Shown here: positions 12,261 to 25,200 of the stretch, piece after piece
How the letters are laid out: each line of letters opens with the position of its first letter
Position numbering within the stretch: the first letter of the stretch is position 1
Notes under the pieces: generated by a model
Databases searched by the model: none
The model's input: only the letters and a program-made list of their open reading frames with translations
What the model was told of the DNA's origin: nothing
Position numbers and translations under genes: made by a program
Origin: Bathymodiolus brooksi
Lineage: Eukaryota; Mollusca; Bivalvia; Mytilida; Modiolidae
Length of the DNA: 64,000 nt
Reading direction: 5' to 3'
NCBI GenBank assembly: GCA_963680875.1
Contig: OY804579.1
Location: 57,115,718 to 57,179,717, forward strand

Positions 12261-12459
12261 ATAACATATCACTGTCTATAAAGGGCAATTTCATTTTCTC
12301 CATTTTATGAATACTTAAAATAACTTGAACCTGTATATAAATGGCACCTTTTCAGCTTCCTGTCAGTGCCTTTTATGTACAGGAATTTGTATCTCTTCTG
12401 TGTGAGAATATGAATTACATTGTACACTTATCATTGAGCTCTTCAAAGTGACTTATGGT

Positions 12460-12595
12460 TTGGGGTTATGTGTTTTAAAATTCACCGTCATTTGAATTAT
12501 ATCATGGCAGCCAGTCTTATTGAAGGAGAAATTAAAGAGTACCAGGAGAAAACCACTGATCAGCAGCAAGCGTGGACAAACTATAACATAGAGTT
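12460..12595 (-). mobile_element. Degraded SINE type A, 3' part
   Basis: Reverse-complement tail words (ggggttatgtgtttt, atatcatggcagccag) and aggagaaaaccactgatc are recognisable. Confidence 0.6.
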
Positions 12596-13137
12596 GTCTC
12601 AAATACACCTCTCAAACTCCAAATTAAATGGTGATAGTTAGTACATGTATTTAAATCCTACTACCATTAGATAATGCTACAACGGCCCTTTACACATTGA
12701 CTGTGAGATGAAGAAGTGCTGTTCCTTTTGATTTTTTACATATTCAGATAGATTTTTTATCTTGTTCACTTATATCAACATCCTTTTGTAAAAAAAAAAA
12801 TACCCACCAACCATACAAGAAAGATAGTTGGTAATTATATTAAGAGTTTATGATAACTACTTTTGCAATGAATTCGACAGAAGCAAAGAGTACTCCTCAG
12901 CTGTAGGCTAGGGGGATTTTTCACTCATTTTAGGATATGAGTTGTGCTTATTATTGAATAATTTAATTTGATTTGAATATTTCAATCTGATGGGCTAATC
13001 CGCCTGGAGAAAATTTTGGTTATACTCGATAACCTGGGTTGGTATTAAGACGTCAGCGACAAATTCAAATAGTCACATGAAATAATCGTAATTAAAATCG
13101 AGGAATCATTAAATTTTGTTGTAAAAATTAAATTATA

Positions 13138-13299
13138 AGGAATATTTGAAATTGTGGAACAGGTTATATAATTATACTTGCATAACCTGGTTTGGGTCAG
13201 TTTACACTTTTCATAAACCGCTTTGCGGTTTATTAAGCGTAAACTGACCCAACCCAGGTTATATCGTATAACCTGTTCAACAATTTCAAATATTCCTTA
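13138..13299. mobile_element. Palindromic MITE, about 80-bp arms
   Basis: Left aaggaatatttgaaattgtg and right caatttcaaatattcctt are inverted. Interiors carry ggttatat and gggtcagttta in both arms. The centre is a perfect hairpin ataaaccgc-ttt-gcggtttat. Confidence 0.85.
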
Positions 13300-13536
13300 G
13301 ATACTTAGAAAGCAATAAAATGATGAACTACTTTATTTTATTTTGTACAGTATCTAAGTGTAATGTTGAATAACTCTCATGTCTTATTTAAATCTATATC
13401 CTACATGTAAATACTACATGTATCTGATAAATGTATTGAGATTATACATGTGGTCAAATGACTTGTATAAATGTAATCTGACATGAACTACTGTTACATG
13501 TACATGTAGTACAATATTTTGCTGTTTAAATAAGTA

Positions 13537-13725
13537 CAGTCAAACCTACCTATGCGGTCACCTCTATTAAGCAGTCACCTGTATCAAAAGATCACCTTGT
13601 TTTTGTCCTGACTCCTGTTCTAGAAAATTTCATATGAATTAAATCTCTTTTAAGAGGTCACCTGTCTTATAAGGCCATTTTTTCTTTGTCCCAAAGATGA
13701 CCTCTTAATACAAATTTGTCTGTTA
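13537..13725. mobile_element. Pogo-type MITE, right end decayed
   Basis: Left end ta|cagtcaaacctacctatg. Interior ggtcacctctattaag and aagaggtcacctgtcttat. The right terminus no longer matches. Confidence 0.7.
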
Positions 13726-14226
13726 TTACTATATGTATCTATTAAGGGTCTTTTTAAGTCTGTTAAATTTCTGGTTTGACAAAGTTGTACATTATAGGCA
13801 TCAGATATACATTGTACTGGTATATTACCAGTTATGTTGGTGAAGAAAGTTATTATCAACACAACTGACAATCTGTGCTAGAGTTATTTGTCCTTTGGCT
13901 TAATCTTGTTTACAACTTGAAACAGAACATTTGTCAAACATTGTAAGATTAAACATAATAAATTTACTTCTTTTATTTAACTTTGAGAGGACATATTTAT
14001 TACACAGTATAGAAGATACTTTTATTTACCAATTATGGGCCCACGAGGGAGGGACATGAATACTCACATATATAATTATTTAAAGCATAACATATGTTTA
14101 GCAAAGACAAAGATCAATAACATATACTTATAACATGTCATTTATATGCTCAGTGTGGTTGATATGTTTTAATACATCCAGCTATGATATATGTATCATA
14201 TAAATACGATGATAAATAAATAGATA

Positions 14227-14447
14227 GAGCCGACTATTTGTATCCTACCCGTGTCTGAAGCAGAGAGGCAAACACAATGATAACCTTTCTGTAGGAGACA
14301 CCAGGTGACGGTGCTAAAAGGATGATAGTCAACCCTTAATTTTGAGGTATGAGCCATTTATATCTTCCGTGTGTCTAAAGCAGAAAGGCAAGCACATAGG
14401 TTGCCCTTCAGCAGAAGACACCAGGGGACGATGCTAAAAGGATGTTA
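14227..14447 (+). repeat. Imperfect tandem duplication, ~118-bp unit, two copies
   Basis: Copies share cgtgtctgaagcagagaggc, gagacaccaggtgacggtgc and taaaaggatg with scattered differences. No coding signal is evident. Confidence 0.75.
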
Positions 14448-14524
14448 GCTCATATTGACACCTTCAGTGACAACACATGCATAAAGTAGACAAAAAAGAT
14501 GTAAAATAGAATCATAACTGTGTA

Positions 14525-14700
14525 CAGTGAAGCCTGTCTAAACCAAACTTCGTTGTGATCAACTTTTGTGTTCAGTATAGACAGGTATTCGGTTTATACA
14601 GGTTAAATTAACAAAGATTTCCTACTTTGGGACTTTATATAAGGTTCGGTTTATACAGGATTCTGGTTTATTCAGGGTTCGGTCTAGACAGGTTTTACTG
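14525..14700. mobile_element. Pogo-type MITE, second family (TIR CAGTRAARCCTGTCTA)
   Basis: Ends cagtgaagcctgtctaaac and gtctagacaggttttactg are inverted. An opposite-orientation relative lies at 47937-48110. Confidence 0.8.
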
Positions 14701-14734
14701 TGTAAAGAAGTGATTCTTAGATTGCAGTGCATGC

Positions 14735-14800
14735 TGCAATGGTTTCAAAATAAAGTTCATTCTTTAGATAAAGAATGAACTTTATTTTGAAACCATTGCA
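14735..14800. repeat. Perfect 32-bp-arm hairpin with 2-nt loop
   Basis: Left arm 14735-14766 and right arm 14769-14800 are exact complements, separated by ga. Begins tgcaatggtttcaaaataaa. No flanking element is recognised. Confidence 0.95.
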
Positions 14801-15813
14801 TTGTATTGATTCTGAATTCAAATTTAAAGGAATACTTGAGGAAGGATGTATATTTTGGGGGTAGGGATACTTGAAGCAATTTAATTTTAAGAGTCCAGAA
14901 GACATTTCTGAAAATTGTGGCAAGTCCCACCATTGTAGGAATTGAACATTTGAAAACTTTGGTGAGTCCCTACTGAAAATGATATGTCAAGGACTCATTT
15001 TGGCGAGTTGCATGGGTCTCTGTTGAGGACAATTTATTTTAAACTGTCCAGTATACATGTATTTAAAGCTTTTATTAAAAATATCTGTTTTTGACTTTGG
15101 TAATTTTAGACATGTGCTATAGCATTCATGTTTATTAGTTGACGAGGGGTAAGTGTCTTCTACATGTAAATACCCTAGTACATAAATATTATAATTCATT
15201 TTTTTCAATCTGATTGAATTTGAATCATATAAAAAAAATCTAAATATATCTCAACATGATTAGAGTTAGGAGATAAAACAAATTTCTATTGAGATGTCAA
15301 ATTGTTCCAATGTTAAGATTAAGTTTAATTCTGTTAAATATGTTTGATGTCTTTATCACACAAACGTCACAGTAAAGACATGATATCATTATTATCTTTG
15401 TTTCCATGGTAAATTTCCAATTCAAATTATATAGAATTGATAAGTAAAAAATGAAGTAAAAATGCTTGAGAACTCCCCCAAAGAATTTAACTAAGCGATT
15501 TATTGCAAATATTTAGTGAACTTTGTTATTTTTATTGGGTTTTTATTTGGAGTGGAAGCAATCTTAATACTTTTTGCACACAATTAAAATGGCAGAAAAA
15601 CAGAATTTACATTTAGGAAATATTTTTCCAAAGTATTCAATTCATTATTTTTGTTCTTACAAAATTTCTACCGTTAGAGCATGCTATCGCTTTATCACTT
15701 ATATATGCAAGAGAGAGCGTTCTGACTCTTGTATCTTTCTTTTGAATTTAGAGAATCTTTCTTTGCCTGTCATAGAAAGTGTTGTGATTTGTGCCAATCA
15801 CTATGTACTTAAT
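14801..15813. other. No gene recognised
   Basis: AT-rich sequence without splice-coupled coding exons or clear repeats. Confidence 0.45.
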
Positions 15814-16034
15814 CGTCTTGTATAATAGTTGGATTTACAACTACCTATGCAATCAGTGCCTATCACCACTAACTTTATGAGTTCGAATCCAGCCCAGGAA
15901 AGGTGTACTCAATACAACATTATGTGATAAAGTTTGTCAGTGGTTTTCTCCGTTTACTCCGGTTTCCTCCACAAATAAAACTGACCGCCACGATATAACT
16001 GAAATATTGTTGAAAGTGGCATTAAACACCATAA
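15814..16034 (+). mobile_element. SINE type A, just upstream of NF-kB exon 1
   Basis: Head tataatagttggatttacaa, B-box-like gagttcgaatcc, and the full shared tail. A block between gtttgtcagtg and gttttctcc is missing relative to other copies. Confidence 0.87.
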
Positions 16035-16136
16035 CTCCATATTGTATAATAAATCAATTAAAGAATGTTTCAATATGAATACTCATTTTCATGTGCACTT
16101 TTTCCATCAATTTAATTTCATTTTTATTTTTTGCAG

Positions 16137-16289
16137 ATGATCATAAAATGAGTGACTGTGAGACAAATTCTGATGACAGTAAGGACAGCAATGCTGGACC
16201 TGTCCCACAATTCCTAGTTGTCAATAACATAAATAATATATCAATGCTCAATGGAGACCACATCTTGTATGAGGAAATAATAGATGATG
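16137..16289 (+). CDS. NF-kB exon 1 (start codon at 16148)
   Basis: The acceptor ttttttgcag ends at 16136 and the donor gtaagtat begins at 16290. The ATG at 16148 opens an acidic, Ser/Asn-rich N-terminus ([10 protein letters not shown]...) of 47 codons plus 1 nt that precedes the Rel domain. The reading frame is open upstream of the ATG within the exon, so an earlier in-frame start in a missing exon cannot be excluded. Confidence 0.8.
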
Positions 16290-19200
16290 GTAAGTATATT
16301 ACTTCTGAAATGGTTACCATGGTAATAAACTGAAACGTTGACGATGTCATCTTATTGTGGACATCTTTTAAACATCAATGTTTGAAAAAGTCAAGAAATC
16401 AAGGTCACAGGCCAGTATATGCATGGACTGTTAAGAAAAAAATTTACAGCAAAGAAAGTGCAAACAATTTTCAAATACATTTTGTAATTGAAAAATAAAA
16501 TACCAAATTATGCTAGTACATTTTGTTGACTAGTAAATCAGCAAAATGTTACTTAATTTAATAATACATGTGATTAAAAATACAATGCATAACAGGGTTT
16601 ACAGAGCAGCATGTATTTGATTTATCAATAAATTAATCCAAAATGGCCATTTAATGTATTAATTTGTGATTTAGCATTGTGTACAAGTAAGTAAAATGTG
16701 TATATATCTTCTGTAAGTTATTGATAACCAATGCAAATATATTAGTTGATTGCATTTTATACATGTTATTCAGAATACATGTACCGGCACATGTACATAC
16801 CGTATACCTATGAAATTTATGCATATTTTACAGATTACATTTACTTATGTTTCTAACACCAACAAATTCCTTGTTTAGCTGAAATACTGCTAAAGTTAGC
16901 GTTAAGCACCAATCAATCAATGGGGCCATCATGATCATTATGGTAGTTTGATTTATAACTACCTATGCAATTAGTGCCTATCACCAATAATGTTGTGAAT
17001 TTGAATCCCACTCAGGTGAGGTGTACTCGATACAACAATATGTGATAAAGTTTTGACTTACGGCAGGTCAATGGTTTTCTCTGGTTTCCTCCGCCATGAT
17101 ATAACTGAAATATTGTTGAAAGTGTCGTTAAATACCATAAACCCAAATCCAATCAATCAATCAACCTTGTTTCAATAGCTTAAGTAGTAATTCATTAATT
17201 CATAAATGGAATATGTTGACAAAAAAACTCACTTTTTTCTGATTTATTTTATAGAAGCCAAGCCATTCATTGAAGTGGTAGAACAGCCACAGTCTAGAGG
17301 ATTTAGATTTAGATATGAGTGTGAAGGACCCTCACATGGTGGATTACAAGGAGAAAAAAGTGAAAAATATCGTAAAACATTTCCTGCTATTAGGGTTAGT
17401 TTTGTCATGCCTTTATAAATAATTCAATTATCTCTTTCAATAGCTTAAGGTTATTACCATGTTGAGAAGTGCCCTCTATACAAAGGTCAAATAGAAAGGT
17501 AATTACACCATGGGGATATTCATAATACCTGTTATGACCAGATGCCAGTTCTATGAAGGTGTCCATTAAGCCAGGTTTGATTGCATATGATAACTATAGA
17601 TGGGGGTTGTCTTTACTTATACAATCATTTCCACAGAAGTTGTCAGTTTGATTCCAGCCCATGGCAATATTTATTTGTTGTGAAAAAGTTTGTTTGTGAC
17701 TTTCAGCAGGTCTGTTTTTTTCTCCTGTTTCCTCACTCCTCACAATATAACTGACAACCATAATACAACTGAAATATTGTTGAAAACTAGTCTAAATGAG
17801 AAGAATGGCATTAAAATAAGAATACAATAAGAGCATTAGATGGCCCTGAAATGTTATTTGCATGTAAAAAACTTTAATGCTTTATGCTTTAGTTTTCTGA
17901 CTTTATTGATTAATTAGAATGTGGAAGTATAATTAGCTTGGTATTAGTTTATATCTGAGCAGATCCTTACATTGTATAGCATGATTTTATCTGTATCTGA
18001 TTCCAAGATTTGTTTATATATTTAAACATTTCTTTGAAAGCATTGTTTTTGTGTTTCTCTTAAATATATATATGTTAATGAAACATCTTTCTTTTTTCTT
18101 TTTAGATAAGAAATTACAATGGTCCAAGTCGTGTTGTTGTTACCTTGGTAACAGATGAACCTGTACCCCGACCTCATGCTCACAAACTTGTTGGAAAGAA
18201 TTGTGCTGAAGGTTCCTGTGTAGTTGAAGTCAAACAAGGACAAAGTACAGTCACGTAAGATTTAATTACTTACAAACAAAACAAAAACTACAACAAAGTT
18301 AAATTTTCTAAAAAAAAAATATTGTGTTACATAATATTTCTTCACTCTTTACCCCTATTAAGTTTTACCCATGTTTTTTTAGATACCACATTTGGTTTCT
18401 GATCAATATCTTAAGTAAATCATTTTAGATTTATACACAAGGTAAGGTCGAGTTTGATTTCAAACTTTACCACTTTTTCCTTTCTGGAGTTATGCCCCTT
18501 TTAACTTTGGCTGGAAGCGGGAGCATTCGTTTCCTGTCGACACATTCTTCCGTATTATTTTTTTTAATGTTTTTATAGAAATGATTGTAAATAAAATGAT
18601 TTTTTCTTTTCTCACAGATTTGCTAATTTGTGTGTACAACATGTGACAAGAAAAAAATCAGCTGAGGTGATAGAACATAGAATTATAGAATCAATGAAAC
18701 TGGATAAACTTGTAAAAGCAGGAAACCTCAATATAGAAGCTTATCTCTCTGGTAGGTAGCTATGGGATACATTGTCACCAAGATAATATTTTCTTTAGAT
18801 GCATTGTCAAATAATTACAAATTACAAGTAGACAGGCAGCAAGAAAATGTTTTTCTTCATGTGAGTTTTTGAGTTTATTATTTTAGCTCTAGAATGTTGT
18901 TTTAATCACTTAATTTTGATGATTATAAATATCATACGACATTTTGTCTATATAATTAGTTTATCTACAATTTTGTTACTTTATATTATCTATTGGTTGT
19001 TATCTTACAATCCCCATTGTTCTTTATGGAAAAAACACATAGGTGGTGCAATGGTTAGCGTGCTCGCCTCGATTCATAGGTCGAGGGTTAGAGCCCCAAT
19101 CAGGTCAAATTAAAGACTATAAAATTAATATTTGTTGCTTCTCTGCTAAACGCAGCATTATGGAGAAAGAGCAAATACTGTGGTTTGGAATCAGGATAAT

Positions 19201-22200
19201 GTGTCCGAGTGGGACGACAAGTCTATTCGCGGACTGTTGTTTCAGTGAGTTAGCACTATAAAAATTCAACTAAGCGTGTTGGTCTGGTACAAAGTGGACC
19301 TCATCCTCATCTCATGGAAAATTAACTTGTTCTGGCCATGATATAGCTGAAAAATTGCTGAGTAGGCATTAAACAACAATCACTGATTCACTCGTGCTTT
19401 ATTAAAAATAGAGCCTAAATTGATGTGATGATGAAAAGAAAGTTTAAACAGAGATGGCTAATAAAACAAAAGAAATGAATATAATCATTAATGTTTAAGG
19501 CATGTGTTTATTTTGAAGACTATTATGTTATAAAGATACAAATATATGTAGGTCCTTATTTTGAATTCCATGTTTATTTGTAATGTATATATATTGGCAA
19601 TTCATTATAGACAACTTGCAATTATTTTCAAATTTATGAAATGTAAATGATTAAAATTATTACATGTACTATTTACTTGTTAACAGATGACGAGAGGATT
19701 AAGGCTAAACAACAAGCAGAAAAACAAGCTAAAGACATGCAGCTGAATGTTGTAAGACTATGTTTTCAAGCTTACCTAAGAGATGACAGAGGATTGTTTA
19801 GTCGTTTATTGCCATCTGTCTTGTCATCGGCCATATATGATAGCAGTATGTATATTAATCTTAACGATTAAAATAAATTGCCATATTTTTCTTTTCAAAA
19901 GCATTAGGACAACAGTTAAGAAAAATAAAACAATGTCTAAAATGAAGTATAAGCACCTTTCTTACGGGTTCAATGTTCCCTTGGAAGGTCACATTAGACA
20001 GATTTGACAAAATATTTTCAAGAGTTCTAGACAATTTCCAGTTACAAGCGAAAATATTTTCATTTGTGAATATACACTCATGAAAATATCTATTGTATTA
20101 TGACACTCCAAATGTGTAGTATTTTTATGATATAATTGAAAGAATGATAATTATTGAAATATTTTACCACTTATAATATTACAAAATTTGCTGAGCATGA
20201 ATACTTAATGTACATCTGCAGGTGAAACAACTTCTACAGAATATAGGTCAATGAAATATATTTTTAGTGAATGAATTTGGACCCTACACCAATCCACGAA
20301 TATTCTTTTTTAGTTGTATTGTATTGGGTCTAAAATATACACTTGAAATTAAAGAGCTATGGGAAGAACATGTTTCAATCAAATGTTCCTTGTTGTCTCT
20401 TGTCTTGGATATGTAGGCGTGCTACATAAATAGTATAAGATTGCTAACAATGTTTTCGTTATTACTTGAATTCTATGTAATTTTGTTGTAAAGGAATCGT
20501 ATAGAACCAGTCAAATTTCCCATGATCTCATTTTCAACCAAAAACCAGAAATCCCTGTTTTTGGCAGAATTCTGAAATGTTAAAATATAAATGAAATACC
20601 ATTAGTTGAAGATGTAACATTTTTTGCTGAAACAATACAAAAAGAAATGATGACACTTATAATGTAGTTATATTATAGTATTTGTATTTGATACTTATTT
20701 TGACATTCTATGATCATTTCAGAGGCACCTGGAGCCAATGTGTTGAAGATTTGTAGAATGGATAAATATGGAGGTTCATGTAAAGGGGATGAAGAAGTAT
20801 TCCTTCTCTGTGAAAAAGTTCAAAAAGGTCAAAATCTTTTTTTAAGAAAATACCACATTTAATTTAAGTGTAATTAATTGTTAGTAAAGTTTTCAAATTT
20901 AAGGATGTAAATTTTCATTGATTTGTTTTTTAATACTTTATCTGTTGAGAATTTTAAGCAAGAAAAGTATGAATCACATTAATTGTCTTGATGGAAATAT
21001 AAGATGCAAAATTTGGTTCCTCAAAACAGGTGTTCTCACAAAAATGCTTGTTTTAGAAAAAGTAATGGTATTGAAGGTTTTGTCTTGTTACTACCATGTT
21101 AAAATAAAATAATGTAGAAAGAAAATCTAATAAATGCAAATGGGGGGTTATGGTACTTAATGCCACTTTCAACAATATTTCCGTTATGTCATGGCAGTAA
21201 GTTTAATTGATGGAGGAAACAGGAGTACCCAGGGAAAAACCACTGACCTGCTGCAAATCACTGACAAACTTTATCATATAATGTTGTATCGAGTAAACCT
21301 CACCATGAGCAGAAGTCGATCTCACAATGTTAGAATAAATGTAAATGGATATGTATTCCATTTGAAATTATCTATAATATGAGCACTTGTAAGCAATCTA
21401 TATTCTAAAAAGTAATAAATAACCTGTAAGGGATGTGTATTCTAAAAAGTGGTAACCTTGTAAGAGGTATTTAGTTAATTTCAATGTACTTAGATGGAGA
21501 GAACTTGTAAGCAAATTTGGTATGCAGTACAGTATGACTAATAACAAACTCGAATACAGTAAATTTTCTATTATAACAAACAAAATAGAAATCCCTGGCA
21601 TAATTGGTATATTGATCCTTGTAAAAAAAAAAATTGAGTCTAATTTGAATTCTTATTAAAGAATGTGATTTGTGAATATATAAATATTGACTTCTAGCTG
21701 TGACTAATTTTTCAGATGATATAAGTGTTAGATTTGTAGAACAAGATGAAGATGGTAATGTTTTATGGGAAGCGTTTGGTAATTTTGGTCCCTTTGATGT
21801 TCATAGACAGGTAACATTTAAATTTAAATCAATCTCGTTTACATAGACAGGTGTAAATTTACAATCGAAATATCACAGACCCACTACAAGTCACTAATAA
21901 ACTTTATCACATAATGTTGTATTGAGTACCCCTCAACATTGATCTAACTCACGATTTTAGTGGTACAGTAACCCCCTTTTAAAATGCCACCCCTCCCACG
22001 AATAAAGGCCACCCATCTGATCAGGCCAGAATTGAGATGTACTGAGATGGTAAAATACTACTGAATTATCTCTCTCTGTTTCTCCTGTGATCAAAATGTC
22101 AAAAATATTTTTGTTAAGTTGTTAATGACAGTCAAAAGGGAATTGGAGGATATTTTCATGCAAAAATTTAACTACCGTGGTGATTACAAATATTGCAAAA

Positions 22201-25200
22201 ATTTAACCAACTGGTTAAACAGGCTAAGAATAGGAGAAAGAAATATATTCTGCAACTTTTATACAACTCAATCATGATATATATAGAAAATATCCCTTGA
22301 TTAAATATGAATGAAAAATGTATGTTCATTCAATCAAGAGTTATTCCCCTTAGAAAAAAAGAAAAAAAGGCATATTTTATTATTTCATTGAATTGATAAA
22401 GTTGACAATATAGCAGCCCGGTACACAGGGGCTAGGTGCGTCCGAAAAAAGAAAAAAAAAACTATATAATACTACAAGGGGGCGAACTCACTTGCTCCCA
22501 TTTTTTTAAGTCGTCGTGTTAAATTGATCGTAACTTCGGAACGCCTTAATATTTTCAAAAAATGTTTCCACCAGTCGAAAGTCAAGTAATTTTCCTTTCC
22601 AAAGAGACCCCAATTGTTAGTGTAGGCCTCCGAACTGCTGAGGTATCATACACGAACCAAAACAAAACGGCGTGAAAATCCGAAGTCGTACAAACGCTGG
22701 GATGACCACTTCCCATCTGTGTACAGACTTTCCCATGCGTAAACGAGTCATTTTGACTAGCTAAATACTTTCATCCATTCAAATTATGATAAAATTTCTT
22801 ACCTTACGTCAATTTATATGTCCTTTAAGTCTGTTTTTGAAAGAAATCCCATTTGCATCCTTGACAAACGCCATAGACGTGAAGATTGAGAGAGTTCTAA
22901 CGGGCTTTTTGATTGGCTGAAACACTCTTGATTGGCTGAAACATTCAGCCAATCAAAAAGCCCGTTTTGGCTGAAACAGAGTGTTTCAGCCAATCAAGAG
23001 TGTTTCAGCCAATCAAAAAGCCCGTTAGAACTCTCTCAATTTTCACGTCTATGGCGTTTGTCAAGGATGCAAATGGGATTTCTTTCAAAAACAGACTTAA
23101 AGGACATATAAATTGACGTAAGGTAAGAAATTTTATCATAATTTGAATGGATGAAAGTATTTAGCTAGTCAAAATGACTCGTTTACGCATGGGAAAGTCT
23201 GTACACAGATGGGAAGTGGTCATCCCAGCGTTTGTACGACTTCGGATTTTCACGCCGTTTTGTTTTGGTTCGTGTATGATACCTCAGCAGTTCGGAGGCC
23301 TACACTAACAATTGGGGTCTCTTTGGAAAGGAAAATTACTTGACTTTCGACTGGTGGAAACATTTTTTGAAAATATTAAGGCGTTCCGAAGTTACGATCA
23401 ATTTAACACGACGACTTAAAAAAATGGGAGCAAGTGAGTTCGCCCCCTTGTAGTATTATATAGTATTTTTATTTTTTTTTTTTTTTCGGACGCACCTAGC
23501 CCCTGTGGCCCGGTACAGTGTCACGTGATAGAGCTAACAATATGTTCTATTTTTACAGTATGCTATAGTATTTAAGACTCCACCTTATAAAGACCCGACT
23601 ATTGACCGTACAGTAAATGTATTGATAATGTTACAACGGAAGTCTGATGGAGAAACAAGTGATCCAAAGTCATTTACCTACTACCCACAGAAAGATGGTA
23701 CGTTTTCCTAATTTTTTATATGTATATGTTAGCCAGGAACATGTCACAATAATTTAAGATACATGTTTTTGTTTTGTCCAAGTGCCTTTTGAACCAGTTG
23801 GTTGCCAGGTAACACTTGCAGGCTCATTTTGCATTGATGTTGTTTTGTTTTTGCGATAGGTAAGACATCTCTGTGTGTCCATTAAGGAGTAAGAGTAAAG
23901 ATTTTGGTGGCTGAGACTCAGATGCTGTGTCAGGGTTGAGTGGCATATCTAATAGCATTGCAACACTATAAAAATCATGTTCTGTGTGTTGGTCTAGTTC
24001 AAAAATCATGTCATGAAAAGTAACTTGATATGGTTGAGAAATTGCTCACTGACTGACAACCATCACTTTGATCTATTTCATATGGCCAGAGTATCTCATC
24101 AATATAAAGGGATAGAAAAACTATTTTTTTAAATTCATGAAACGATTGCATTTTAACAGTTTTCTACATTTTTTCCAGAAATCGATGAGTTGCTCAAACA
24201 CAAAAGGAGTAAAAAGATGCCAAGTTATCCAGGCCCTGGTAATTTTGGTCCTGGTGGAGATCAAGGCAGGAGAAATGTACAGATTGGTGGAAATGGACTT
24301 CAAAGTGAGTAGACTTTTTTGACAACTTTATTATTTTCAGTTCATATTTTTTTATTTTACTTTTAACACAGAATTTGTGCAATCATATCATAGTATAGAT
24401 GAGTCATTGTTGTTTTCAATTTGTAAAAAAAATTACAGTTTAGTTCTATTTGACCAATCCTTCTGACATTTTACCACAATGAACCTGACCTTGGCACAGA
24501 ATAAAGGTTCTGATTGGTTTTGGGGATTCTATCTTTATTGCTTCCAAGCAATTGACCCAAACTTGACAAAAATGTTGACTTGCTTTGATCATATTTAGTC
24601 ACCACCAGCCGATAACCCTTTATTTATATATATGATTATGTGTTTTTTGCAAACCATAAAGTTTGTATCCATCGTAACAGATTTGTTTATGACAGTATGT
24701 AATCTCTGCACGTTTATGATTGCCCATATTATATTCCCACTCTCGTAGAGTGGTGGGTATACTGGATTACCCTTGCCTGCCAGTTCATTCATTCGTCCGT
24801 CCATCCTATTGTCTTGACTCTTCCGTAGGCATCAACTCTAGTCTTTTACCTTTTAACAGAACTATTTCATATCTGTTATGGTGTCTTGGTATGCATGATA
24901 TGAGCATGCACATATTACAATTTTCCAAACAGACCAGTTTCTTGGGAGTTATGTCCCCATTTCCAAATTTCTTAAATGCTAATCGCTATATTCCTCATGT
25001 CCCATTGTCTTGTTTAAAAACAATGACATTTTGATGTGGAACTTTCAGTTAGTAATATCACCATCCTACATAAACAGTCCTCAAAATGAACATTTGAATT
25101 TACTGGTCTGAATCAAATTCTTGAATTTATTTTTATATAGTTTTAATTAAAGACTGAAAAAATTACTGGTCATGGGCAGAAGGACCGGTGCTCATTGTTA

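Larger units (their letters stand above)
11369..12285 (-). repeat. Solo satellite-like monomer interrupted by a DNA element
   Basis: The two flanks (cagtcaaacctgacttaaag from 11369, and atatcactgtctataaaggg from about 12266) together resemble one reverse-complement monomer of the 2671-4744 satellite. The interruption is the element at 11410-12260. Confidence 0.75.

Noticed and set aside
19040..19100. tRNA-like sequence ggtggtgcaatggttagcgt... as a tRNA gene
   Set aside because: It continues into a SINE body and tail, and the same head occurs at 36684 (minus) and 52971 with those tails. There is no sign of a functional standalone tRNA.
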